Shown piece after piece: positions 1 through 63,452 of a stretch of 64,000 bases of DNA. This DNA comes from Gavia stellata (lineage: Eukaryota > Chordata > Aves > Gaviiformes > Gaviidae): the NCBI RefSeq assembly GCF_030936135.1, contig NC_082600.1, forward strand, positions 20,777,943 through 20,841,942, written 5' to 3'. Position 1 is the first letter of the stretch. The number at the start of each line of letters is the position of its first letter. The translations under genes were made by a program, and so were the position numbers. The notes below the pieces were generated by a model. It saw only the letters and a program-made list of their open reading frames with translations, made no database searches and was not told the origin of the DNA.

Positions 1-52344
<52,344 letters not shown>

Positions 52345-55300
52345 GAGAGACATGGAGACTTGCAAAGAGGACACTGCATGAAGTACCAGGCATGAAATAC
52401 CCAGGATTGCAATGTGACATTCTGCTGTGCCCTGCATGCGTAAGAAATGGTGCTGATCCAAGACACAGAGCAATCTGTCTTTGAAAGACAAGTATCTAGA
52501 GTCTGTCAGAAGGATGGACTGTAACAAATACGCTGAGGCTGTTAGATTTGCTTCAGTATCGGATAATCCGGGTTTGTATTTCACTCACTGCCAGATGCTG
52601 AAAATGAAATATGTGGATAAAAGGAAAAAGTGAATTGTTAATCAATGTACAGTTTCACAGTAAGATCCTGGGGTTTTAATCAAGAGATGTTATTTCTGAC
52701 CTAGTGCTGTACATTGATCTATTTTCAGCATGAATGTTTCTCCTTTAAGTTTTGGGGTCTGAATATCATTGAAAAAAAGACTATTCCATATTTTATTACT
52801 GAAAGAAACCATATATTAACTCTTAAACATATAGTATTTTAATAAATGTTTAATTATTATAATGGAAATGATATTTCTATGACTGGTCAAAAGGAAACAT
52901 TATTTGGTGAGGCAGAAAATAAGAGAGCTGATTCCTTAGGACTTAAATATTTCTGTATTTAGAGGCCTGGGTCACAGTCATGTCTGGTGAAAACCATTGG
53001 ATATGCATGATCTTCATGGCTAATTTAGTGTTTTTGTTGCACTTAAACATTAAATTAGTTCTGTGAGCAAAAATAGATTTGCTCACTTTGCGAGTGCCTT
53101 GCCCACAACCTAAAAGTCTAACTCCAATTTTTGCCTTGTGAATAAAAGTATTCTCAGCGGAAGAGAGATTATTGCTGTGTTACTTGACTGGGCTGTTAGC
53201 CTCTATGCTGGAAATGTGGACTAGGGTGAGGATTTTATAGTCTTCATAATCGATAAAGCTTGGGATGTCACCAGTTGCAAAAATAGAATTTCATAGCAAT
53301 ATGAATTGATTTTATTTTCTCAGCATCATGGGGGGGGTATTCAGAGAGAATATAAACTTTCCAAACATTATATTTTGTACATTTGAGCTTTTTAACAGAG
53401 TTAGGACTAGCTGGGAGAGGTCTCTACTCAGATTTCTCTCCTGATCATAAAAAATGTCCAATCATATGCTTCTTTAAATGGACCTGCTGTCACCTCTAGC
53501 ATAAGTGCATTTATTCTATCCTGCAACATAACTGAAACTCTTAAGTTGAAAAAAAACATTTCAGTGATAAAGAAAACCTGAATGAAGCTGTGTTTTGGGT
53601 ACAAGTGAGGAAGATTTCATTAGCTCATTTTGTCTAAATCATGTCATTGAGATGCATTATGGACTGAACCTGGTTTTTAATCAGTACAGTTAATTTTCAT
53701 GCAACATAGAAGGGAATGGAAGTCACTAATTATCAGCCCTACTCTTATAATGACATTGTACTGTGAATGTAAAGCCCTTTTTTTTCTGTGTAAGCCAGCA
53801 TTGCTTTAACAATGGCATTTGTTTAGGTCAGTCAGTAGGCTTTGATATTATTCACTTCTTGCATTCTCTTATGCCAGATAAAAGTAAAAAAGAAATAAAC
53901 CTCATCTCTTCTTGTAAGCATCTCATGTGCATGGTGGTTATAGAGGGAATGGGAGGGCTTGCATATAGAAGAGAAAGGGGAGAAAAGTGAATGAGCCACA
54001 CTTCTGTGCTCTCCTAGGTCCAAAAATGCTTGTTACGTGTGTTACGTGCTATACAAAGCTAGTTACCGAATGATCTTACAAAATATATTCTATATATCAA
54101 GCTATAACAAATATTTATTTTAAAGAAGTTGATGAACTAAACAATTACCAGGTTTGTCAGCATGATGGTTCTTAGCAAAGTCTTGCCAGTCATGCAGCTG
54201 CTATTCTGCGGGAGCAAAAACTCTGTGGATTTGGTCATGAGTGTACAGGGAGATCTTGCATGTCATGTTTTTCACTTTAGGGGAATTGCATATGAGAATT
54301 GAGATTAGACCTGATCTGTCTCATAACCTTGTTTCCTGCCTGCCTGTTTTAGATGAAAATTAGTATCTGGCATTTAAATCTTATCTATGCCAGAGAAATC
54401 AGTTGTAGTATACTATTCTATAGCTGTGATTCTATCCCTTATTAAACACATCTGTGCAGGACTTCTTGACTTAAAGTAAGATTTGTCCTGCCTCTGTTTT
54501 AAAGTTGCCTTTCATCGGTTCAAGTTGGATGACTGTTAAGAGCTCCCTCGTAGTCTGTCCTACTCAGACTGCCAGATCAAAGCCCAAATTTTTCTGCCTC
54601 TGAGTTTTCCCCTCAAAATCCTAGACTCAGTGTCTCCCAGCCTCATGATCTTCTATAGGCCTTAGGTATGATGTGGACCATCAAGAGGTTTGTTCCTCGG
54701 ATCCCTATCACTGGTCATGTCCTCTTCTCCTCCCTCCCCCCCATGCCCTTCATTAATGCTGTGCCTCTCCACTGATAATTTGTCCATTGGTGCTTTTGCT
54801 CTGAGGAATCTCAAATGCCACGCTAGCGGTGGAGTACCAGTGAGAAGCTGACGGGCGAATTGCAACAGGGCTGCCCTCGGCGGTGCAAGGCTGTTAGCTG
54901 CAGTGCGAAAGTCTGAGCCTCCAGTTCTCCCTGTTTCTTCGCTCTCTTCCAAACCTGACCGCTACAGTAAAGGGCTCGAATGGGAGCTGGAAGCTGAGGA
55001 GCTCTTTAAAAACAAAACTACCAGCCTTGTTCCTCCTATTGCAGCCAGTATTGGTGGCTAGCATTTTCCCTGGCAGACTGCTCGAGTGGTTTGCCAGGTA
55101 AAATGGGGTCAGCCAGCTGGGAATGGTTGTGAATGTTGAGGAGAGGAGCGAGCAGAGCCTCAGTTGCAGCTTTCTTCCTGAGCATATTTTGTAGGACAAG
55201 CTGCAGTTCTCTGCTGAAGAGAACGGCTGGCTGTAAGCATGGTTAAAAATTGCAGCTTTGTGGTCTTTTTGTCTGATGGTGCTTGTTATTGTGCCTCGTT

Positions 55301-58300
55301 TGCTGTTTACATGAAATGCTACTGTAGTAACTTGCTAATTGTTGCCACCTGTGCATGAAGCACGTGTACAGGAACAGACTGCCTGTTTTGGTAGGTAGTG
55401 GGAGCTCGTGACTGGTTGCTCAGCAGAAGAGTCGGAGGATGACATAACCCTGTAGGATAGATCAGGCAAGAAGCTGAAACATGGAGGGACTAGTGACAGT
55501 TTCCATTTGGAAGCGTCAGAGAGAAGAAATGTGGGCCGGAGGGCTGTCTGAAGCTGGAGAACGCCTTTTCTGTGATTATACAGCACCAAGGAAGTTGGTA
55601 GAAGAGGCAAAAGTTCTTTGTGTAATTTGTTCACTCATAGTGGATAATTTTGTTCTCCAGCTTAATTTGTCTTTCTAACTCTTTTTCTGGCTAGCAGCAA
55701 ACATACATCTTTGGGATCTTTAAAGTCAGCAATATTTTTTGTAATAAAAGAAATAAACTAGAGAACTGATTCAATAAAAGCAAAATGACATTTCACTTTA
55801 AAAAATAAATGTGACCTTGAAAGCTATTTAAGTGTGCTTAGAAAAAAGAGAATGAGAGAAGGAAAATCCAGCTCCTAGGAGCAAACAAAAATAAAAAATA
55901 AACACATTTAGAACTGAAAATTGCCGTAGTGCAGGAACTGAGGAACACAGTTGAAATTAGGACAGAGAGAACAAAATAGCCAAATGTATTGAATTATTCA
56001 GACTTGAAATTTTATATTTGTTCTTAAAGAGGTAGTCATCCTGTATGACTTTCTGATTTTGATAGGGAGGGCAAGAGTGTAAAACTAAAGATAAAGAAAG
56101 TATTTCAGAAAATTAAGGCTACATCATCACTTGCTGACAGCTGAAGGAAAGCACACATTCAGAGTAACTTCTGACTCAGCTCAGTATCAGGGTTTCAATA
56201 TTAAAAAAATTCATTTCAGAATAACTCCGAACTTCATAGAAGTCGGATTAATGCTGACCTGGAATTGTACCATCAGAAAGCAGACACATTGCAGACAAGT
56301 TACCTCCTGGATCTGGACACTAGATCAAAATAAAGGACTTCCAATTCCAAGAGCAGGACTTTGTTACCATTCAGGCGTGGCTTAGTTTAAAACCGTGATC
56401 CACTTCTCTCAGTGGCTGCCTAAACTGCACTATTTGACTTGCAAGTTTGCCAAGGCAAACAGTGCCCTTCTTTCAACAAGCCCTGAGCGTCTGCTCCTCA
56501 TCTGCTTTCTGGATTGCACCCAGCAGAGCTCAAGTCTCCAGGTGCACATGGATTTCACTCTAGACCTGTACACTGGAGTCCTTTACTGGATTTGCTGTGC
56601 ATGATGTCGTCGTGTGACAAGTGAAGGATCTTGGTTTCAAATACAACTCTTACATGGGCAAGGTGTCATGTTTCCCTGTTTCATCATCAGTGTCACAGAT
56701 GTGACTAGCCTTAATCTTTAAAGATTTTTTTGAATGCCATTAGCATAAGTTATAGACAAATGTCATCTTGTCAGTATTTTGGACAAAGTGAATCATCCTC
56801 TAGACTCTACCGAAAGGGAAGTAAGATCGCAAGTCACAAAATAAATTGCCACATCAGTGATTTTAACATCACTAGCTGTATTGCATTTGCATACTCCATT
56901 GTTCTCGTGGTTTTCATATGCTTCCTTACAATCGGCGCTGTTTTCCTAAGGTGTATAGCACCATTCGATTTTTGCTCATGTGGATAGATATGTGAGCTTG
57001 CCAAAGCCTACTACGTATTCTTTATACCAGTTACTGTGGTGTGATTAGACCAAGCCCTTTTCTGTGGTTGTCTCCAGCTTCTGCTCTTCAATTAACTTTG
57101 ACTTCAGACTTAAACTCTGCATATCTCATTTCAGAAAAAATGAATAGTTTTAGGTGTATAATATGCATAAAAGCCACAATAGGTTTCCTTGCCAAAATCA
57201 TTCATAAGGAACTAAAAATTAGTGGATGGGTTTGGGGCAGGGGGCTGGGGTGTTCTCCAGTCTACTTGATGCTAGAACAGGTAACCACTCACCATCCCCT
57301 TCTCAGATTACCAACGGCATACCAGTCATAACCTTGATCTGGTTTTTTGTTAACTTGTTAAATCAGCAATCCAACCAATTCACTTTTTCTTTGGAAAAAA
57401 AAAAAAAAAGGAAAAAAGGAGAAAAAAGTCATGAAGCATGTATTCTCTTTTCCCTCCTGGTGTAAAACAAAACAGCAAAAAAAAGTGTAAGGTCTGAGCA
57501 TGGTGACAATAGGCAATTCTCATAATTTCCACTTCTTTTTGAAATTCTAGAACATAGGATGGAGGAAACAGTAACAGGAAACCAGTAAATGTGATCCTGG
57601 AGAAAAGGGAAAAGACAGGAAAACAAAGGAAAACAGAGGAAGGGGAATGCTCATAAACAGGCAAAGATGGGACCCAAGAACCAGCGAGGGTGGTGGTGGG
57701 TGGGGAGCCATATAACTTTCTGGCAACTGTCTTCTTTCAAATGGGAAGTGTTCAGTGGCTGGTTGTGGAGTTTAAGGACTGGAGAGCAGCAGAGTGCTCA
57801 AGGAGAGGCTGCAGGCAACACTGTTCACTCTGTTTTTGGGAGGATGCAGCTGCTCCCATTCATTGCTTTTTCCACTCCCATACCTATGGGACAACTATTC
57901 AGTGCTGAAGCACAGTAGCTAACACAGCTCAACCACTGTTGCAGTGTTCACATGTTGCTAACAAAGAAAATAAATATAAAAATGCTATGTAGTACTGAGA
58001 GCTCAGGTAAAAGAGTTTAAGGATGTATTTTAAAATGCTACTCATCTTTCCCACATAAACCAAACATGGATTGTTTTAATAGGCCTCTTCTGATTTATCC
58101 ATATTTTAGTTTCCTGTGCAACTGGGCTTAAATGCATTCTTTAAACAAAAAATATTAAACCAAAGAACTACTGTACTTTAGAAAACTCTTGATAACCAAC
58201 CTGTATTAATTACTGCCTCTTTCATTTCTTCCCTTATTCACCAGTTCTTGGTTCTGTTCCCAGACGTGCACAACATTTAAGATGACATACATTAAAGCTA

Positions 58301-59433
58301 TGGCTGGTATTTGTTCTGTTTAACTCGAGGTGTAATGGAGACAGGTATCTGCAGAGGGCAATTCAAATCATACATGAGCTGAATTTTCCTTTGGTGGTTC
58401 CTTGCCTTAGGCCTCCAAATATAGGTACAGTAAGTCAGGGAGGGTGGACGTAATGCAGGCCTATGAATACATATGAGTAGAAATAGATTAATAAAAAGTT
58501 CTTGATTTTATCCCATAATAAATGATTACAAAATAAGGAAATAATTGACTTAAGGTAAACTTTCTGTAAAAAAAAATCTAAACTCATTGCAGGTGCTACT
58601 TGGACAACTAAACTGGACTTTTACCTGTAGCAGCTCTTGGTAAGAAAGAAAAAATCTGTGCAAAAACAGCTTATCTATCTGATGCTTCTCTACCTGTTAG
58701 AGGACAGTTGTTTGGGACATGAGAGGCAGTAGGTTCCTATCGCTGGGTGTGTTTGGATTTCTTTTCCAAAAGCCAAAATACGAGTTTCTTGAGTTTCCAT
58801 TGCTTCTTGTGGGATAACTTCAAGACCCTACAAAGTGATTTTGCCCTTACTAGTACATATCTTGCTCAGTTTGGGCACAGGTGTCATGTGAGAGCTTATT
58901 TAAAAAACAAAATAACCCACCCACACACAAAACCAAGACACCCCAAACTTTTTAAGATATCCCCAAAATTGCTGTCATGTTCATTGCAGTGATGTAAAGA
59001 TGTGTCTGACTCACACCATTCTACAGTCTCAGAAGAAAACTAGTTGTACCCACTTAAGTGGCCCTAACGTAACAGGTATTGTGTTATATTATGTATTAAT
59101 GTAATTCTTGCTTTACCACTTTTTCGTGAGATGCGTTATTCTTTCACAGGGGACAAATGCTGCTATCCCATCACTGTATGTAACTGCAGCTTTCCTAAAG
59201 CTCGTGCCATCTTTGGCTGGTCTCAGTGGGGCTGAGGCAGGAGACGAGTGCTTAAGGGAAAAAAAAAGTAGATTATTGAAACAAGTATTGCACTGGTGGG
59301 TTCTGAAAAAGGGAGGTAGTAGGGGTATTTTAGTTCCAGTCCTCTGTAGGTTTATAAGCCTTGGGGGGGGGGAGTTTTTCATGTAATGTTCTCCAATTAT
59401 TCATTCATTAGCTTTTGCCATTACTTTTCTTTT

Positions 59434-59503
59434 CTCCCTCCCCACCTTTTTCCCCCACCTCTTCCCCCAGGAGCCCTTAACCCAACCACCACCCCCAAAC
59501 CCC
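59434..59503 (-). other. G-run cluster on the minus strand (possible G-quadruplex)
   Basis: The + strand holds repeated C runs (CCCTCCCC, CCCCC, CCCCC, CCC, CCCCC, CCCC) within 70 bases. The minus strand therefore has at least six G runs of three or more with short loops, which fits the usual G-quadruplex pattern. In EML5 RNA it would be a C-rich tract. Confidence 0.6.
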
Positions 59504-61116
59504 AAATAAGTATTTTTTTCAGATGTAGTGGCTGTGAGAGGTCAGCCAACTTTAACCACAGCTTTACTGTTACTATGGTGACTTACACTACAAAGCTAAT
59601 ACAAAAGCATTACGCTGCTGAAAATGAATTTTCTGTTATTAACTTTGTTGCAAGTTCTTGTGACTGGGGAGGAGGGGGGCATCTTTCCATGCCCAGCAGG
59701 TAAAAAAATAAGGTATTTATTCTTCCCAAGAAGCAAAGCAGTGAAATACCCTTTTCCAGCACATTACTTAAAATCTGAATATGTGATGTTCAGCTATGGA
59801 GCTGTAAATGTTCCGTAACTGCATCATTTTTTTCAAACACCCATCACACCCAGGACATGCTCTATACTGTACGCTTTGGGAATTTAATAAATATAAATTC
59901 TAAAAAAACTGAGCATGAACACAGGCATAAATTGCATGGGGAAAAAAATGGTTTTCTGTACTTTTGTGTATGTTGGTGCTGTTGGGTAGTACTTCCCACA
60001 TCTCTGGTCTATTTTTCCTGTACGTGCTACTACTTTACTTATCATTGTATTGTGGTTTTAGGTGCGAAATAGCGCTTTTTTTTTTTAAAGCAGTATTTGG
60101 TAATTATAAGCTTTGTTTATGCTTTTTTAGTTCAGTTATGGGTATACAGCTGCATTACTAATTTGTGAAGAAAGTTAGTGCATTTTTAATGTAAAATTTC
60201 ACGTAAGAATACACTCAAGACCACAATGATCAGTTACTTAAAGCAATGTAATAATCTAAGTAAATGCATTAGAACCATTCCCTTTAAAAATACATACACT
60301 TTGAGCTTTGTGGCTTGGTTTATTCACTTTTTTTTTTAGCAGTGAAAAATCAGCAGCTTGCCTTATGCGAAACATTGTACAGTAGGTTATAAAACATCAA
60401 AGCTGGTCAAATTCAGCAATGGAGGTAGTACTAGTTTGCTGCTGCCCTTACAAACGATTATCATCTCCTCATCTCACACCGAAGAGGAAAATAGCTTCAT
60501 GGTGGCAGCTATTTCTGAAAGGGACAGCTAATGAAGGCATTGGAAAATTCTATAGAAAAAATAATGTAATTTGCAGTCTTTCCTCTGGAAATCTGTTTCA
60601 GTATTGCTCCATACAATGCAAGAGCCCATCCTCTCCTCCTCCACACCCCTGTCAGGTCACCTTAGGAAAATACTTTATTGTAGTTCTTTTAAGCTTAAAA
60701 TCCAGTTGTCTGTTCAGATTTGTTGTGTTTCATTATGGACTGTGTCAGATAATCCCTCTTGCTTTAACAAAGAAAAAGAAAAAAAAAGGTATTTTAAACT
60801 AGTCTAAAGGTATGGTCATGTATTACTGTAGTAAGGATCATGGTTCTAAGTGTACTCCATTTTGGTTTCCACCATGAACATCTAATCCTTGTAACAATGA
60901 TGTTGTATGTTTATTTAAAGTATATATATATATAAAAAAATTAAATGTCAGATTTTTGCATTAAGATTTTTTAAAATTTGAATATGAACTTTGAGTACTT
61001 TATTTCACAAAAAAAAAGAAAAAAACTTTCCTGGAGTGTTAAGTTTCAGAATTCCAGACTATATTTGTCAAATTTAAGTTTAAAACATGTAGCTAACATT
61101 GTTTTCTGATACCAAA

Positions 61117-61124
61117 TGTAAATA
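61117..61124 (+). promoter_or_regulatory. Pumilio response element (UGUANAUA) in the distal 3' UTR
   Basis: TGTAAATA matches the Pumilio consensus exactly. It lies 68 bases upstream of the distal poly(A) signal in a very AT-rich, 3'UTR-like stretch, with a near match TGTATATT shortly after. Confidence 0.5.
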
Positions 61125-61191
61125 TTTGTAAAAAGAAATTATTTTGTATATTTTTGTGAAAATGTAGTTCCCCAAAAGATACAAAAGATTT

Positions 61192-61197
61192 AATAAA
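61192..61197 (+). terminator. EML5: Distal poly(A) signal AATAAA, probable EML5 3' end
   Basis: A canonical AATAAA is followed within 20-30 bases by the U/G-rich TTTATGTTACTG, and preceded by a long AU-rich stretch with TTTTGTATATTTTTGTG. This is typical of a strong vertebrate cleavage site. It lies about 0.9 kb before the ZC3H14 stop codon, which is read from the other side. Confidence 0.65.
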
Positions 61198-61220
61198 AAA
61201 GTGCATTTATGTTACTGCTC

Positions 61221-61808
61221 GACACTTTTCATCATTATACTACCACTTAAACATATTTGTGGTCACCTCCTGGGATTACTTTTTGCACTGTAAGTCACTC
61301 TAATTATCTCATTTGAGAAACGTCCTAACGTCTGCCCAGTGGTCAGGTGTAGCGGAAGAAAACCAGATTCTTCAGAAGGAGATTCAGAGAGGTACTTTTT
61401 ATCTTCCTGGTGTAAATAGAGACATCTGAAACCATTTATTTTCAAGTGAAGTGGTATTTAATTTTGTAGGCTTTTTAAATGGAGCACAATACCATTAATT
61501 GTTTCATTGTTATTGCTTATGAAGCATTTTTGTTCCCTTGGTCTTTGTTTTTTCCCCATTTGAGGAAGTATCAGGGGTACGATGACTATTAGATGGAAAA
61601 AATGCCCAAAAGCCAAACCATTTATGCTCTTTGTGAGCAGGTGAAGAGTTCAGTCGCTATTTGCTAGGACATCAGTTCAGTTGTATCTGCTGAACAAAAA
61701 ATACTTCTAGTATGATCCAAATATGGGAATATGCTAAGACCTTCTGATGATATACTAGCTTCTTCAGCACACCTCATCTTAAGCAAGAAACGTTACCCAA
61801 ATAGAACA
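61221..61808. other. Gap between the convergent 3' ends of EML5 and ZC3H14
   Basis: About 600 bases with no coding feature. It contains a minus-strand AATAAA at 61435-61440 (read as TTTATT on +), so it may partly belong to the ZC3H14 3' UTR. Confidence 0.5.
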
Positions 61809-62093
61809 CAAAATGTGCTTTGAAAGTTTTTAATGGAATTTAAAGTAAAACTTTTCTTACACAGACATTTTCTTCTTACAGTGTAAAAAAAAATGTAAAA
61901 TTGCTCAAACTTACAAACTTGGAAAATTAGAGACATTTCAAGTATGCAATCAATCAACCTCATTTTATGAAAACAATGTATATTAAAAGTTCAAAATGCA
62001 TGAATCTTTCTAACATCCCATGCCCCTGGTGGTTAATCCTCCTTTCCGCTACTGTCCAAAGGAGGCAAACTTCAGTCTCAAGTTGTATCATAA
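61809..62093 (-). other. ZC3H14: Probable ZC3H14 3' UTR (short form)
   Basis: Sequence between the ZC3H14 stop and the ATTAAA at 61829-61834. It has no open frame of note. A longer form reaching the AATAAA at 61435 is possible. Confidence 0.45.
61829..61834 (-). terminator. ZC3H14: Candidate ZC3H14 poly(A) signal ATTAAA
   Basis: ATTAAA on the minus strand, about 260 bases past the ZC3H14 stop codon, is the first common variant hexamer I see downstream. An AATAAA at 61435-61440 is a more distal alternative. Confidence 0.4.
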
Positions 62094-62100
62094 TCATTCA
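62094..62100 (-). CDS. ZC3H14: ZC3H14 terminal coding exon (7 coding bases)
   Basis: After the acceptor TCTTTCCCCTCAG, the seven bases TGAATGA complete Ser and add Glu and the stop TGA, giving the family C-terminus TSE. The exon continues into the 3' UTR toward lower coordinates. Confidence 0.92.
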
Positions 62101-63452
62101 CTGAGGGGAAAGAGAAAAACAATTTGTGTAAGTACCAGTCTGTAAAGATGATTTCAGAACTGATTGGCAACCTACCCCCATAATCATTAAGTCCTTTGCA
62201 CGTGAGAGTAGTTGGAGTGAAAGGCTCAACTGACTTCGCTGTCTTTAAGACAGACCACTGACTGCAGCTTTGGGAAGTTTGCTACCAGTTTATGAAATCA
62301 CAGATAGATGACAGAAATGAGCTGTTCTGCCAGAAACACTCCCAAGAAACATCTGAACATTTTGTGGAAAAGACAGCTTGGACACAAGATGAAACAACAG
62401 TAAAGAAGAGCTGATGTTGGATTTTCAGCTTTATTCAAATAAAACTCAGTAACTACAACATGTCCAGGTCAGGATTCCAGTGACTGTCCCCTACCTTAGC
62501 TGCAGGGCACTTGTCTTTCTTTCAGTGTTGCATCACATTAGTTCGCATTTATACTACTAAAAACAAACAGTACAGAGTTCTCTTTAAAAGAAAGATGCCT
62601 GTAACAGGTATCTATCTTCATACAACTGCCATTGTTCATCACACACACACACACATTACTCCTGTGAGCAGAATTACATTTGTGATGCAAGTCAAAACAT
62701 ACACTCTAAAGAAAATCTCACCTGGTTTGCGTTCGAGTCCATTTCAAGGCATGGCGTGGAGGTACAGCAATAGTTGGATGGTAGAAAGTGCAGTCTGGTC
62801 TTGTACACTGGGTATTAAATCTGCAATGCTAAAAATGAAAGCATTTCAGAAGAGGCTACTCAAAGCTGGCTAGCTGCACTCCTGAACAAGCTAACCTAGA
62901 ATGTTACATGCAAATTTGTACTACTGTATGACTTACCTCATTATAGGTAATTGAATCAACAACTACATAGACTAGTGCAATCAGTTCAACCCAATGACAG
63001 AAAGAAATCCTTTTTCAAAAGTATTAGTTAAGAGTTAGAAGCTCCAAAACTGCCACTGCACCGACAGGTGGAAGTCCCTTTGCTTTTAAGGGTTTAGAGT
63101 TTAGTTTCAATTGACCTGTGTGTACAAGTTAGGAGCATGACACAGCATTATCTGAAAGACAGAGGAAAAGCCGGAGTATCTGTCTAGTAGTATCTGGGAG
63201 CAGAGTCCTGGGGACCCAGTGCATTTCTCAGCTAAAGTTAAAATGTGAAAAGTAAAAGCAAAAAGTGTGAAATGCTAGTGACATTTCCTGACCCAAAGTA
63301 ACATATTTCAAGTATCTTTCTAGAAAGGAAGGGAAGAGATAGGAGATAAATTCTTACTTTTGGGTGGTAAAATGGACATTCCATTTTCTTACAAGCAGGA
63401 AAAAACTTGCACAGTGGACTACTGGAGGATATCGATGGTGTGGGTAGTGGTG
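62094..63452 (-). CDS. ZC3H14: ZC3H14, C-terminal end in three coding segments (5' part outside the window)
   Basis: Zinc finger CCCH-type 14, a nuclear-speckle polyadenosine RNA-binding protein, orthologue of yeast Nab2, that limits poly(A) tail length and acts in neurons. Seen: segments 63452-63358, 62828-62722 and 62100-62094, with AG/GT boundaries and matching phases, encode the last two CCCH fingers (CKFFPACKKMECPFYH and CRFNTQCTRPDCTFYH, each C-X5-C-X4-C-X3-H), then VPPRHALKW and the C-terminal TSE before TGA. Known: the vertebrate protein has five such fingers at its C-terminus; the first three and the rest lie beyond 64000. It runs tail to tail with EML5, as in mammals. Confidence 0.95.
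62101..62721 (-). other. ZC3H14: Last ZC3H14 intron
   Basis: A 621-base intron. It contains back-to-back AATAAA hexamers on both strands: minus at 62430-62435 and plus at 62438-62443. Confidence 0.8.
62641..62655. repeat. (CA)n microsatellite, about 7 units
   Basis: A short ACACACACACAC run inside the last ZC3H14 intron. Confidence 0.8.
62722..62828 (-). CDS. ZC3H14: ZC3H14 coding exon with last CCCH finger
   Basis: On the minus strand the acceptor is TTCATTTTTAG and the donor GTGAGA. It encodes HCRFNTQCTRPDCTFYHPT, then AVPPRHALKWTRTQT, and stops two bases into a Ser codon. A tempting AG seven bases further in (GCAG) would lose the first Cys of the finger, so the upstream acceptor is chosen. 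Confidence 0.95.
62829..63357 (-). other. ZC3H14: ZC3H14 intron between the exons for the last two CCCH fingers
   Basis: A 529-base AT-rich intron with donor GTAAGA and acceptor TTTTTAG on the minus strand. I see nothing else in it. Confidence 0.8.
63358..63452 (-). CDS. ZC3H14: ZC3H14 coding exon with penultimate CCCH finger
   Basis: On the minus strand the acceptor is TTCCACTGTTAG and the donor GTAAGA. It begins with two bases completing an Ala codon, then a Pro/Ser-rich PLPTPSISSSS and the finger CKFFPACKKMECPFYHPK. It ends on a codon boundary. Confidence 0.95.

Larger units (their letters stand above)
52345..61220 (+). other. EML5: Probable EML5 3' UTR (up to about 8.9 kb)
   Basis: No coding exon is visible between the EML5 stop and the ZC3H14 end. 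The region is AT-rich with many short chance frames. AATAAA hexamers occur at 52841, 53141, 55743, 55752, 55773 and 61192, so several 3' ends are possible. The distal one has the best local context. Features inside include a less AT-rich patch near 54650-55560, A runs near 57396-57410, a G run at 59363-59372 and a C-rich block at 59434-59503. How much of it is transcribed cannot be told from sequence alone. Confidence 0.55.
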
